Below, piece after piece: positions 1-8,522 of a stretch of DNA of 64,000 nucleotides (its first letter is position 1; the number at the start of each line of letters is the position of its first letter). The notes beneath the pieces were generated by a model. It was given only the letters and a program-made list of their open reading frames with translations. It was not told the origin of the DNA and made no database searches. The position numbers were made by a program, and so were the translations under genes. Source of the DNA: Methylovulum psychrotolerans (GTDB lineage Bacteria > Pseudomonadota > Gammaproteobacteria > Methylococcales > Methylomonadaceae); NCBI RefSeq assembly GCF_002923755.1, contig NZ_PGFZ01000008.1, positions 65,453 through 129,452 of the forward strand, in the 5' to 3' direction.

Positions 1-119
1 AAACAAGGCTTTTTTCATTAAACGGACTGAAATCAGTCTGATTAAAATCTCTGAGCTATATGTATAAGTCATTGATTTTATTCTCCCCACCCCAACCCTC
101 CCCATCAGGGGAGGGAGCC
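1..119. repeat. Left arm of a ~117-bp inverted repeat
   Basis: This arm reappears in inverted orientation at 1493-1609, on the other side of the SPFH gene. The match begins with AAACAAGGCTTTTTTCATTA and ends in the CCCCTGATGGGGAGGG-type palindrome. By eye the arms agree at about 85% of positions, with the main mismatches near 24-37 and 52-62. It contains no credible gene. The palindromic end (about 85-118) recurs at 1621-1652. Confidence 0.8.
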
Positions 120-369
120 GTCTACCTTGACAAGCCTTAGCTCTTCGCTAATCTTTTCCACTATTTAGAGGTGACTTTATGAAAAACTTGATGATCGAGT
201 TTAACGTTTGTCTAAATATTTCCTACCCATTCCTAAGTAGGCTTTCATCTATTTTTTTAGCCTTTGTTAAAATGTCTATAGGGGAGAGCAGACCCCAGCC
301 CTCGTTCCCTTCGGCTTCGCTCAGGGAACGGCTGGCTTTTAGGCGCAAGTCTAAAGACGCGCTAAACCC
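120..369. other. Intergenic stretch, no gene supported
   Basis: Between the left repeat arm and the stop codon of the SPFH gene I see only a short 64-codon frame at 179-373, with no recognisable domain. There is also a hairpin-prone sequence near 300-332 (GTTCCC and GGGAAC arms), which may help to end transcription of the leftward gene. Confidence 0.5.
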
Positions 370-1389
370 CTAAAAAGCATCCAAAATTGCTTTTTTCTTC
401 GCGGCATACTCCTCCGCCGAAATCAATTCCGCTTCAAACAGCTTCTTCAATTGCGCCAATTTTTCGCTGGGGTCTACGGCGGCAGGGCTAGGGGAGGCAG
501 GTGCCGCCGCATTATTGCCAAACGCTTGGGCGATGTTTTGCCCAAAACTGATGCCTGCCCCCAAGCCCATACCCATACCCGCGCCGCCGCCTTCGTTTCT
601 GGCTGCTTCCCGTAACGCCTCCAATTGCTGTATCTTGGCATAATCCAAACCGACTGCCTGCGCGGCTTGGGCTTCGGCGGTCATATCGGCGATACGGTTG
701 ATGCGCCGTAAGGTATCCTCGTCAAAATCCGTGCCTTCGATACGGAAATCGGTGATGGTAAAGCCTAAATCGGCAAAAATCGCCGCCAATTTTTCTCGGA
801 CACCATCGGCGATTTCTTCGCGGTTGGCATCAATATCGACATAGCTGAAGTGACTGGTGGCGAGAAAGTCCGCCAAGGGTTGGTTAAGACGGGCGACAAT
901 CACCGCCCTTAAGGCTTCGCTGGTAAACAGGCTCTGCCCGCCGACCACATTGGTAAAAAAAGCCGCCGCCGTTTCGATACGGTAGCTATAATTACCGAAC
1001 GCCCGCAAACCGACCGGAAACTGGTAACGCGGGTCCAGGTATTTAATCAGCGAATTCGTCCCCCATTTCTGGTCCAGCATCACCGTGGTCTTAAAAAAAT
1101 ACAGACCGACCTTATGCTCGCTCTCAAACGCCTGCATAAACTTGCTGATCGTCGTCCAAAATGGGATATTATCGGTTTTTAGGTTAACTGAGCCGGGTTC
1201 TTGGTAAACCGCCTGCACCTTGCCTTGATAAACAAAAATACAGCCTTGGCCGGGGCCGACAATCAGCGTTGAGGCGTTTTTAATCTCGTCGCCGTTATCT
1301 GTCCAGCGTTCAAACAAGGCATTAGGCTGAGGGTTTTCCCACTCAATCACCGAACGCAGTTGGCGCTTTAAACCGTCAAAGAATCCCAT
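370..1389 (-). CDS. SPFH (band-7) domain protein with C-terminal SHOCT domain, YdjI-like
   Basis: A cytoplasmic, membrane-associated scaffold-type protein of 339 residues. Residues ~15-245 match the YdjI-like branch of the SPFH/band-7 superfamily; the N-terminus MGFFDGLKRQL with a following E/W-rich segment is typical of that branch. Residues ~265-305 are a Gly/Ala/Met and then Ala/Pro-rich linker. The last ~30 residues (EKLAQLKKLFEAELIS...) form a SHOCT domain, a short oligomerisation element. The ATG at 1387-1389 has a GGAG Shine-Dalgarno about 9 nt upstream. The gene diverges from a TPM-domain/Tim44-like pair. A similar SPFH plus TPM plus zinc-ribbon set accompanies pspA in Bacillus subtilis (ydjGHI), which suggests a role in membrane stress. 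The family call is secure; the function is inferred. Confidence 0.88.
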   Translation of the reverse strand: MGFFDGLKRQLRSVIEWENPQPNALFERWTDNGDEIKNASTLIVGPGQGCIFVYQGKVQAVYQEPGSVNLKTDNIPFWTTISKFMQAFESEHKVGLYFFKTTVMLDQKWGTNSLIKYLDPRYQFPVGLRAFGNYSYRIETAAAFFTNVVGGQSLFTSEALRAVIVARLNQPLADFLATSHFSYVDIDANREEIADGVREKLAAIFADLGFTITDFRIEGTDFDEDTLRRINRIADMTAEAQAAQAVGLDYAKIQQLEALREAARNEGGGAGMGMGLGAGISFGQNIAQAFGNNAAAPASPSPAAVDPSEKLAQLKKLFEAELISAEEYAAKKKAILDAF

Positions 1390-1492
1390 GGATGTTGTCT
1401 CCGTTGTAGCAGTTAGTAAAAATACGATTAGGGGGTTAGGGGCTTTTAGGTTGGTGCATTTGTAAAATACACAAGCCTATAGGGTAAGACAG

Positions 1493-1609
1493 TTCCCTCC
1501 CCTGATGGGGAGGGTTGGGGTGGGGAGAATAAAATCAATAACTTATACTCATGGCTAAGAGATTTTAATCAGGCTGTTTTTATTTTGTTTAATGAAAAAA
1601 GCCTTGTTT
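1493..1609. repeat. Right arm of the ~117-bp inverted repeat
   Basis: The reverse complement of this segment reproduces positions 1-119 with roughly 85% identity, including the CCCCACCCCAACCCTCCCCA block. The two arms bracket the SPFH gene, an arrangement that could reflect a mobile pair of repeats or allow inversion of the intervening 1.4 kb. Confidence 0.8.
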
Positions 1610-1620
1610 AGAATCTCCGC

Positions 1621-1652
1621 ACCCCAACCCTCCCCATCAGGGGAGGGAGCCG
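1621..1652. repeat. Third partial copy of the CCCCAACCCTCCCCATCAGG palindrome
   Basis: It matches the palindromic tail found at 85-118 and, inverted, at 1493-1526. The core (CTCCCC ATCA GGGGAG) is a short hairpin. It follows the right arm after 11 bp and lies in direct orientation relative to the left arm. Confidence 0.75.
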
Positions 1653-1829
1653 AATTCCATTGCAACTTTTTGTTTTAAAATAGCTTGTATTCTTTTTTAA
1701 TATCCGATAGCTGAACTATTTATTCGGATTTTAAAAACTTGATTATCGAGTAATAGCTCTCCCTACATTGCTAGCAAACCCCCAAAACCCATATAGATCC
1801 ACCATCATTATATAGGCCTATTGCCGCTT

Positions 1830-2453
1830 ATGAAAAAAACCCTACCCCCCGACTTTCAAAACCGTCTCTGGACGGCCATTAAAGCCATCGAGCAACACTC
1901 GCAAGTGGAAGTGGTGGTCGTGTTGCGCTCACGCTCGGCAGACTACCACGACATCCACCTCAGCTGGGGGTTGTTAGGGGCATGGTTGGGGCTGACCTAT
2001 AGCATCTTCGCCCCCACTTTATTTAGCGACTTATGGGTCTACAGCCTTCCTATCGGCGGCTTCATGCTCGCCTACCTGCTCGCCCATATCCCGGCACTGA
2101 CCCGGCTAAGCGCAGGCAAACGCCGCTTAAACAAACAAGTGGAAATCATGGCGCGGGCGGTGTTCCAAAAAGGTGGCATCCAGCATACCCAAGCCAAAAT
2201 CGGCGTGTTAGTGTACTGCTCATGGCTAGAACGCCGCGCGTATCTGTTGCCCGACCAAGGCGCGGCGCAAGCCCTACCCGCCGCCGTATGGCACACCCTA
2301 GACGCAGGCCTGCAAAACGCTATGACCAGCCCCAAGCCCTTAGAGGCCTTATTGGTGGAACTGGCCAAAGCCCAGCCGATTTTTCAGCGTTATTTGCCGC
2401 CCCAAGCCAATGACATTAACGAACTGCCCGACCTGATGGAGATTGACTTATGA
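1830..2453 (+). CDS. TPM-domain membrane protein
   Basis: A 207-residue protein whose N-terminal (~1-40) and C-terminal (~100-165) halves resemble the TPM (formerly DUF477) domain. The domain is interrupted by two hydrophobic segments around residues 47-63 and 70-90, so both soluble parts should face the same side of the membrane. I choose the ATG at 1830 (MKKTLPPDFQ) over an in-frame TTG at 1821, which would add only three residues. The stop overlaps the start of the next gene by ATGA (2450-2453), so the two genes are translationally coupled. TPM proteins with internal membrane hairpins are commonly encoded beside Tim44-like and SPFH proteins, as here. The biochemical activity is unknown. 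Confidence 0.8.
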   Translation: MKKTLPPDFQNRLWTAIKAIEQHSQVEVVVVLRSRSADYHDIHLSWGLLGAWLGLTYSIFAPTLFSDLWVYSLPIGGFMLAYLLAHIPALTRLSAGKRRLNKQVEIMARAVFQKGGIQHTQAKIGVLVYCSWLERRAYLLPDQGAAQALPAAVWHTLDAGLQNAMTSPKPLEALLVELAKAQPIFQRYLPPQANDINELPDLMEIDL

Positions 2454-3976
2454 AAATCTGGCAACGCATCGGGCTATTGATATTCATTATAGTGGGGCTG
2501 AACGGCGCAGAAGCAAGACCCGGCGGCGGTCATGCCAGTTCCGGGCATAGCGCACCCTCAGGCGGCGGCTATAGCCATGGCGGCGCTTACAATTTTGGTT
2601 CATACGGCTCAGGCCATAGCTTTAGCGGTGGTAACGTAAAGTTAGGCGGTGTTCCCGCCGATTTACCCGCCGCTTATATCGCGATTATTGCCCTGATACT
2701 GCTGATTTACTTGCTGCGCCAATGGGACAAACCCAAAATGGTGGTCGCCCAAGCCACCAGCGCCTACAAAAGCCAGCAAAACAACCGCCTGCAAAGCCAA
2801 CTGGCAGTCTTTAAACAGCACGATACGAATTTTTCGACCGTGTTATTGCTCGATTTTGTCCACTCCCTGTACAGCAAATTTTATAGCTATTCCACCCACC
2901 CCGAATTCAGCTACCTTAGCCCCTTTCTCAGCCCCAGCATCCAAACCCATTTCCAACAAGCCGGGCCGTGGACAATTAACGAAATCGTCATTAATGGCCT
3001 GCGGATTGAAAATATCGGCACAATAATGGAAGGCGACCAGCCCACCGACCGCCTCAGTGTGCGCATAGAAGCCAATTACACCCTGCACCAGCAAGACCAC
3101 GCCACCCGCTACACCGTCACCGAACGCTGGGTTTTGCAACGCCAACACGGCCAGCTATCGCCCCCACCGGAAAAAATGCAGGCCTTATCCTGCCCACATT
3201 GCGGTGCGCCCGCGCATTTTACCGATGCCGGGGAATGCCAGCATTGCGGCAGCACCATCAGCCAAGGCGCGAACCAATGGTATTTAAGCCAACGCGCCGT
3301 TATCCAAACCACGGCCTTGGCGACGGCTGATTTGGTGAGTTACGCCCAAGAACAAGGCACGGCTTTGCCGACCCTGCTACAAGAAGACTTGGCGCAACAG
3401 CAGCAAACCTTTAGCGAAGCGCATGGCCTAGTCGCATGGCAAGACTTTTGGCCGACATTTGCTGATGATGTGGTTAAAGCCTACTTTCTCGACATTTATA
3501 ACCATTGGAGCCAGCGCGACTGGCAAGCCGTCCGGCATTTGCTCTCAGACCGCCTCTACGAGAGCAACGCTTTCTGGATGGCCTTATATGCCGAACACGA
3601 CTGGTATAACCGCCTCAACCAGCTCAGCATCAGCCAAATAGAAGCCGTAAACATCGACCGCGATGCCTTTTACGAAGCCATCACCGTGCGGATTTTCGCC
3701 TCGTGCTACGATTACACCGAAGATGCCCAAGGCAAGCTCATCGGCGGCTCTAAACGTGAGTTGCGCCGTTACAGCGAATATTGGACATTTGTCCGCCGTA
3801 ATGGCGTAACCCCCAGCACCGCGCCGTATAGCCTAACCCAATGCCCCCAATGCGGCGCCCCTGCCGACAAAATGGGTCAAACTGCTGAGTGTGGGTATTG
3901 CGGGGCGAAAATCAGCACCGGGGCGTTTTCTTGGGTGTTGTTTATTATTAGCCAGGATGAGGTTTATGGGGGGTGA
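2450..3976 (+). CDS. Secreted or membrane Tim44-like protein with two zinc ribbons
   Basis: A 508-residue protein. Residues 1-23 look like a signal peptide (ending NGAEA). Residues 24-62 are Gly/Ser/His-rich, and ~74-90 form a hydrophobic anchor. Two similar Tim44-like/SnoaL-fold regions follow (~105-235 and ~320-455). Each is followed by a CxxC...CxxC zinc ribbon, the first beginning at Cys248 (CPHCGAP) and the second at Cys465 (CPQCGAP). The protein therefore looks like a duplication of a Tim44-like plus zinc-ribbon unit. It is coupled to the TPM gene by a 4-bp overlap and followed by a strong hairpin terminator. Inference: it partners with the TPM and SPFH proteins in an envelope complex. 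Zinc ribbons are unusual outside the cytoplasm, so the topology deserves checking. Confidence 0.8.
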   Translation: MKIWQRIGLLIFIIVGLNGAEARPGGGHASSGHSAPSGGGYSHGGAYNFGSYGSGHSFSGGNVKLGGVPADLPAAYIAIIALILLIYLLRQWDKPKMVVAQATSAYKSQQNNRLQSQLAVFKQHDTNFSTVLLLDFVHSLYSKFYSYSTHPEFSYLSPFLSPSIQTHFQQAGPWTINEIVINGLRIENIGTIMEGDQPTDRLSVRIEANYTLHQQDHATRYTVTERWVLQRQHGQLSPPPEKMQALSCPHCGAPAHFTDAGECQHCGSTISQGANQWYLSQRAVIQTTALATADLVSYAQEQGTALPTLLQEDLAQQQQTFSEAHGLVAWQDFWPTFADDVVKAYFLDIYNHWSQRDWQAVRHLLSDRLYESNAFWMALYAEHDWYNRLNQLSISQIEAVNIDRDAFYEAITVRIFASCYDYTEDAQGKLIGGSKRELRRYSEYWTFVRRNGVTPSTAPYSLTQCPQCGAPADKMGQTAECGYCGAKISTGAFSWVLFIISQDEVYGG

Positions 3977-4035
3977 CAAGCCGTAGATACCGGGCAGGCG
4001 GTTTTGCCCGATAGTTTGCTGCGTGGCCTGCCTAT

Positions 4036-4064
4036 GCGGCGGTAAGCCATACCGCCGCTTTTTT
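4036..4064 (+). terminator. Rho-independent terminator after the Tim44-like gene
   Basis: A perfect 9-bp stem (GCGGCGGTA / TACCGCCGC) with a 5-nt loop is followed by TTTTTT. It lies 60 bp after the stop at 3976. Confidence 0.9.
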
Positions 4065-4397
4065 AAGCTAAAAACAGTACAAAATAGTTTAATTTTTTGG
4101 TTTTTATAATTTTTTCTATTTTTCAAATGCGCTGGACGTGTATGTTGCAAGCGTTAATAAACGATGTGTAGATACTTATGCCCGCTTTGGCACTTGTAGT
4201 GATTATTTTTGGTAATCTTGCACACATTCCAAAAACCGTAAGAACGTGCGCCGCACCGCGAAGAATGCGGGGTTCGCGCCAAACAAGTGCGTTAAGCCAG
4301 TGGCGTATTAGCCCTAAGCGTGTAAAATCATAAGTAAAAATCACCGTTAGTATTGATTTTGCGGTATCATAATCCCCATTTGAATTTAGGGTGTTTT
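4065..4397. other. Intergenic region upstream of the HD-GYP gene
   Basis: About 330 bp with no credible reading frame. AT-rich sequence at 4340-4390 immediately precedes the ATG at 4398 and carries a GGGTG-type ribosome-binding sequence. The promoter probably lies here, but I could not define its elements. Confidence 0.4.
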
Positions 4398-5642
4398 ATG
4401 GCTTCATCTATCAGTCCCAATAAAATCTATCTGACACCTAACGAGGTGGCAGAATTGTTGATGGTGTCCCCTGTAACTGTCAGGTCATGGGCGCAAAAAG
4501 GCGTATTGGTTGCAAAGGTTACGCCAGGGGGGCATCGCCGCTTTTTGAAAAGTGACGTGGAAAATTTTGTCCGCGACAGTGGGGTGGCTTATGTCGAAGC
4601 AAAGCCCAGCGTATCACGGATTCTTATTGTTGATAACGACCCGCTGATGATGACGTATGTCTACGACATTCTTAATGGTTCGGGTTTGGGTTTTGTGTTG
4701 GCCACGGCGCAAAATGGCTTTGAGGCGGGGGCGAAAATGTATGCCTTTGCCCCTGATGTGGTGTTGGTTAACGTTATGTTGCCGGATGGCGACGCTTTTC
4801 TGATCACCTCGCAGATTAAAAAAGACTTGGCGACCCGCCATATCTCCGTCATTGCCATTACCGCAGACACGGCTACTGAAAGTATTGCGCGTATCTTGGC
4901 GGCGGGCGCCGAAACTTTTCTGGCTAAACCGTTCAGTCCGCAAGATTTGCTGGGGCTGTTAAGCCATACCGCCAGCGTCAGCAAAACTGGCAGGGGCGGG
5001 GCGGCAAAGACCGACCAAAAACCGTCGGCTAAATTAAGCGAAGCGGAGTCCTTGCTGTTTTCCTTAAAGCGGCTGGTTGAAACCAAAAACAATTATATAG
5101 GCCACCATGATGCTACCCGCCTTAAAGCTATGGTGGGGATTTTTGGCCGCTCGTTGGGCTTTTCGCCCGAACAGTTACAAGCCCTGCATAATGCCTGTGT
5201 CCTGCACGACATCGGCAACTTAGGCATCCCCGACAGTATTTTGCTCAAACCCGCCCCACTCACCGAAGAAGAGTGGACGGTTATGCGCAGCCATACGGTG
5301 ATTGGTGCACAATTATGCGCCAGCTTAAAGGAAATGGAGTCGACGGTGCAGATTATCCGTTCGCATCATGAACGTTGGAACGGCAGCGGCTACCCTGACG
5401 GTCTTAAAGGCGAGGCGATTCCGCTGTTAGCAAGGGCATTCCAAATAGTCGATATTTTTGATGCCCTGACATCGCCCCGGCCTTATAAGCCCGCCCTAGA
5501 TTTTGCTGCCGTCATCGACATTATTAAGCAGGAAATTGCCGAGGGGTGGCTAGACCCGCAGTTAGGCCGCATCTTTTTGGAATTGCTAGAAACCCGTCCA
5601 CAAGATTTTGCCGTTATCCCTTCCGTTGACGAAGCCGCTTAA
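4398..5642 (+). CDS. MerR-type HTH / degenerate receiver / HD-GYP protein
   Basis: A 414-residue three-domain protein, using the ATG at 4398 (MASSISPNKI) rather than a TTG 45 bp upstream. Residues ~8-60 are an excisionase/MerR-like helix-turn-helix (LTPNEVAELL...HRRFLKSDVE). Residues 73-190 are a CheY-like receiver with Asp79/Asp81 and Lys177. The expected phospho-acceptor Asp is Asn125 (LVNVMLPDGD), so it probably is not phosphorylated in the usual way. Residues ~235-405 are an HD-GYP domain, the family of c-di-GMP phosphodiesterases, with His270-Asp271, HHE at 323-325 and GYP at 331-333. The normally conserved Lys after HDIG is Asn. A DNA-binding HTH on an HD-GYP protein suggests a regulator that senses or degrades c-di-GMP. 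Confidence 0.87.
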   Translation: MASSISPNKIYLTPNEVAELLMVSPVTVRSWAQKGVLVAKVTPGGHRRFLKSDVENFVRDSGVAYVEAKPSVSRILIVDNDPLMMTYVYDILNGSGLGFVLATAQNGFEAGAKMYAFAPDVVLVNVMLPDGDAFLITSQIKKDLATRHISVIAITADTATESIARILAAGAETFLAKPFSPQDLLGLLSHTASVSKTGRGGAAKTDQKPSAKLSEAESLLFSLKRLVETKNNYIGHHDATRLKAMVGIFGRSLGFSPEQLQALHNACVLHDIGNLGIPDSILLKPAPLTEEEWTVMRSHTVIGAQLCASLKEMESTVQIIRSHHERWNGSGYPDGLKGEAIPLLARAFQIVDIFDALTSPRPYKPALDFAAVIDIIKQEIAEGWLDPQLGRIFLELLETRPQDFAVIPSVDEAA

Positions 5643-5648
5643 GGCAAT

Positions 5649-5684
5649 GCGCTAAGGGAAGTCGCTGTACTTCCCCCTTAGCGC
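5649..5684. terminator. Hairpin after the HD-GYP gene
   Basis: An imperfect stem (GCGCTAAGGGAAG with CTTCCCCCTTAGCGC, two extra C residues) lies just after the stop at 5642. No T-run follows, so it may be a weak terminator or an RNA-stabilising stem. Confidence 0.5.
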
Positions 5685-5936
5685 CGTTGGCGGTAGGCTC
5701 AAAATCCTCTTTTGCTAAATCCTAATCAAGCGGTCCGCCGCCATTTTTTGCTTTTTCTGTAGGCTAATGATAAAAGCGGCGAGTCTTGCACATTCCTCAT
5801 GGCCTATGCCTTATCAAATTAGGGCTTTCAGGGTAAACGGGGTTTATGGTACAAAGGCCATAAATTTTCGCTAGGCTCCTGGGCGGCATTGTTGCAGGCG
5901 GCCTGTTTTTGCATCACTTCACTAAGGAACATTTGT

Positions 5937-7379
5937 ATGAGCATCAGCTGGGAAACCGTCATCGGCTTGGAAATCCACACCCAATTGGCTACCCAATCAA
6001 AAATTTTCTCCGGCGCGTCCACAGCTTACGGGGCGGAGCCCAATACCCAAGCCTGTGCAGTCGATTTGGGCCTGCCGGGGGTGTTGCCGGTGTTAAATGC
6101 CGATGCGGTGCAAAAAGCGGTGATGTTCGGTTTGGCGATTGATGCCCATATCGCCCCACGTTCGGTGTTTGCGCGGAAAAATTATTTTTATCCCGATTTG
6201 CCCAAAGGCTACCAAATTAGCCAGATGGATTTGCCGATAGTCGGCAAAGGGCATTTGGATATTGAGGTCGATGGCGAGGTTAAGCGCGTCGGCATTACCC
6301 GCGCGCATTTGGAAGAGGACGCGGGCAAATCCCTGCACGAAAACTTCCACGGCTTAAGCGGTATCGACTTAAACCGTGCGGGTACGCCATTGCTGGAAAT
6401 CGTTTCCGAACCGGATATGCGCTCCGCTAAAGAAGCCGTGGCCTATATGCGCAAACTGCATGAACTGGTGCGTTATTTGGGGATTTGTGACGGCAATATG
6501 CAGGAAGGCTCGTTCCGTTGCGATGCCAACGTCTCGGTGCGCCCGAAAGGCCAAGCCGAATTTGGCACCCGCGCCGAAATTAAAAACATTAACTCGTTTA
6601 AGTTTGTCGAAAAAGCTATCAACCACGAAATCGAACGGCAAATCGAGCTGATTGAAAGCGGCGGCAAAGTCGTGCAGGAAACCCGTTTGTACGATGCCAA
6701 CAAAGACGAAACCCGTTCCATGCGCAGCAAGGAAGAAGCCAACGATTACCGCTACTTCCCCGACCCCGATTTATTGCCTGTGGTCATCAGTGACGACTTT
6801 AAGGCCGAGGTAAAGGCGACCTTGCCGGAATTGCCGGAAGCCAAAAAACTGCGTTTTAAGGCCGATTACCAACTCGACCATGAAAGCGCCACCATCCTGA
6901 CCGCTTCGCGCCCCTTAGCGGATTATTTTGAGGCGGTGGTCGCCCAATCCGGCTGTGAAGCGAAGTTATGCGCCAATTGGGTCACAGGCGAATTGTCCGC
7001 CGCGCTGAACAAAGCCGATTTGGACATTACCGATGCCCCGGTCAGTGCCGGGCAATTGGCGGGCTTGCTGGCGCGGATCAGCGACGACACCATTTCCGGC
7101 AAAATCGCCAAGCAAGTGTTTGAAGCTTTGTGGCAACAAAGCGGTGCCAGTGCCGATGACATTATCGAGGCTCAAGGCCTGAAACAGATTACCGACACGG
7201 GCGCGATTGAGGCGGTTATCGACCAGATCATCGCCGCTAACGGCAAGCAGGTGGAGCAGTACCGGGGCGGCAACGAAAAAGTGTTCGGGTTTTTTGTCGG
7301 CCAAGTGATGAAAGCCATGCAAGGTAAAGCGAATCCAGCGGAAGTGAATAAAATGCTGATGGCTAAGTTGCAGAAGTGA
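5937..7379 (+). CDS. gatB: Aspartyl/glutamyl-tRNA(Asn/Gln) amidotransferase subunit B
   Basis: GatB is the kinase/transamidation subunit of GatCAB, which amidates misacylated Glu-tRNA(Gln) or Asp-tRNA(Asn). The 480-residue length is normal. The N-terminal GLEIHTQL signature, the catalytic-domain blocks and the C-terminal tRNA-binding GatB/YqeY domain (~330-480) are present. The start is the ATG at 5937 ([10 protein letters not shown]), with an AAGGAA Shine-Dalgarno at 5924-5929; a longer frame opening at 5889 has no support. In many genomes gatC and gatA directly precede gatB. Here the upstream neighbour is an unrelated HD-GYP gene and the downstream neighbour is on the other strand, so gatA and gatC must lie elsewhere. 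Confidence 0.97.
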   Translation: MSISWETVIGLEIHTQLATQSKIFSGASTAYGAEPNTQACAVDLGLPGVLPVLNADAVQKAVMFGLAIDAHIAPRSVFARKNYFYPDLPKGYQISQMDLPIVGKGHLDIEVDGEVKRVGITRAHLEEDAGKSLHENFHGLSGIDLNRAGTPLLEIVSEPDMRSAKEAVAYMRKLHELVRYLGICDGNMQEGSFRCDANVSVRPKGQAEFGTRAEIKNINSFKFVEKAINHEIERQIELIESGGKVVQETRLYDANKDETRSMRSKEEANDYRYFPDPDLLPVVISDDFKAEVKATLPELPEAKKLRFKADYQLDHESATILTASRPLADYFEAVVAQSGCEAKLCANWVTGELSAALNKADLDITDAPVSAGQLAGLLARISDDTISGKIAKQVFEALWQQSGASADDIIEAQGLKQITDTGAIEAVIDQIIAANGKQVEQYRGGNEKVFGFFVGQVMKAMQGKANPAEVNKMLMAKLQK

Positions 7380-7442
7380 TGGGGCGGTTAGAGGACGGCG
7401 TTGAGGTGGGCAAGCGGTATCGTCGGACAATGGGATAAGCCG

Positions 7443-7477
7443 ATAAGCTTGGCATTTTTCATTATTGCCAAGCTTAT
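7443..7477. terminator. Bidirectional hairpin between gatB and the GTPase gene
   Basis: A perfect 12-bp stem (ATAAGCTTGGCA / TGCCAAGCTTAT) encloses an 11-nt T-rich loop. It lies in the convergent gap between the stops at 7379 and 7493 and could end both transcripts. Confidence 0.75.
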
Positions 7478-7492
7478 TCTCTGGCTAGCCGC

Positions 7493-8032
7493 TTAATTGT
7501 ATTCTAACAACGCCAATAAGGTCTCTAACAGCAAATGAATATCAGCCGCCTCACGCGCGTCAACCCGCACGACAGGCCAAAGGTAGCCACGGTTTTCCAA
7601 TACGCCGTAGTAGTCCTTAATCGCGGGGCGGCTGGCTTCGTCAAAATGGGTGATGCCGACAACGGCGGGGTTATCCATTAAAAATTCTTCGTTTAAGTGC
7701 AGATAGTAGTCCAATTGCGCCAGCGGGTCGTCGTCGCTGTTATCAATCAGAATAATCAGTCCTAAAGCCCCAGCCGTTAAAATTTCGGTCATGAAGGCGA
7801 AACGGATTTGGCCGGGTGTACCATACAAATGGACTTTTTCGCCGTTGTTTAAGGTCAGTTCGCCATAGTCCATCGCCACGGTAGTTTTACTTTTACGCAG
7901 CTTGACACTGGCTTCGGTCGAGATGACATCGGTGCTAATCGGCAAGGTTTCGCTGATGGTGGCAATCGCGGTGGTTTTACCGGCACCGACACTACCTGTA
8001 AAAATAATTTTGATCTGACTCTTCTCGTGCAT
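7493..8032 (-). CDS. Small Ras-like/MglA-type GTPase
   Basis: A 179-residue cytoplasmic P-loop GTPase of the COG2229/MglA-like group. The P-loop GSVGAGKT is at residues 13-20, the G3 region reads YGTPGQIRF where DTxG is usual, and the G4 motif reads THFDE where (N/T)KxD is usual, so guanine specificity may be relaxed. A very strong AAGGAGG Shine-Dalgarno precedes the ATG at 8030-8032. Relatives are usually encoded with Roadblock/LC7 proteins that act as GAPs, or with chemotaxis-like systems. No such partner is adjacent here, so the gene looks like an orphan switch protein. The GTPase family is secure; the pathway is unknown. Confidence 0.88.
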   Translation of the reverse strand: MHEKSQIKIIFTGSVGAGKTTAIATISETLPISTDVISTEASVKLRKSKTTVAMDYGELTLNNGEKVHLYGTPGQIRFAFMTEILTAGALGLIILIDNSDDDPLAQLDYYLHLNEEFLMDNPAVVGITHFDEASRPAIKDYYGVLENRGYLWPVVRVDAREAADIHLLLETLLALLEYN

Positions 8033-8522
8033 AATCCCCTCCTTTTTTACGTTATTATTATTTTTGTTGGTCAGGCTTTTACAGATAAACCCGTTTTTTA
8101 CTGTACTATTTAGCCCTAATGTTGTTAGGCATAGCGGATAAAATTTGTAGCCATGGCTGAAAAATATGACACAAAATAGTCTATTTGAAAAGTTTGTACC
8201 ATCAATTAATGCAAGCTATTGTTTACTAGGGTGTAAACTATTTAATACTAGAATTATTTATAGTGTGACTACAATTAAAATATAAAGGGTTTATGATAGC
8301 TTTGAAAGCCCCGATGTTGCCGGGAAAGGCAGTTTTGGTAGAGTATGTGATATTCCGGCGGCAAAGCCTTCTTTTCATGAGATAATGGCAGGACAAGCCC
8401 CTATTGAGAGGGTGCCAGCGAGATGGGCGCGGCTTCCAACCCTTTAGCTAATCGGCCCAGACGGCTCTGTGCGGGCGGATAAGCAATGGCTACCCTGACT
8501 TTTTAGACTTAAAAAAACGATC
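8033..8522. other. Long non-coding gap upstream of ccmG
   Basis: About 490 bp. The part near 8033-8290 is AT-rich and probably carries the promoter of the leftward GTPase gene. The remaining part is closer to average composition and leads into ccmG. Only frames of about 30 codons or fewer start here, and none has a convincing ribosome-binding site. Confidence 0.45.

Larger units (their letters stand above)
1390..1829. other. Divergent intergenic region with repeats
   Basis: This 440-bp gap separates the leftward SPFH gene from the rightward TPM gene. It holds the right arm of the inverted repeat (1493-1609) and an extra copy of its palindromic tail (1621-1652), then AT-rich sequence at 1660-1760 where promoters for the rightward pair are most likely. 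No coding frame is convincing. Confidence 0.6.

Noticed and set aside
179-373. 64-codon plus-strand frame
   Set aside because: It overlaps the stop of the SPFH gene and lies in repeat sequence. It has no recognisable domain and no conserved features.
2033-2413. Arg/Pro-rich frame inside the TPM gene
   Set aside because: It is a shadow frame of a well-supported gene; the composition is typical of out-of-frame translation.
4065-4352. A sigma-54-like TTGGCAC near 4188
   Set aside because: The matching GC at the -12 position is absent (GA follows), so the required GG-N10-GC pattern fails.
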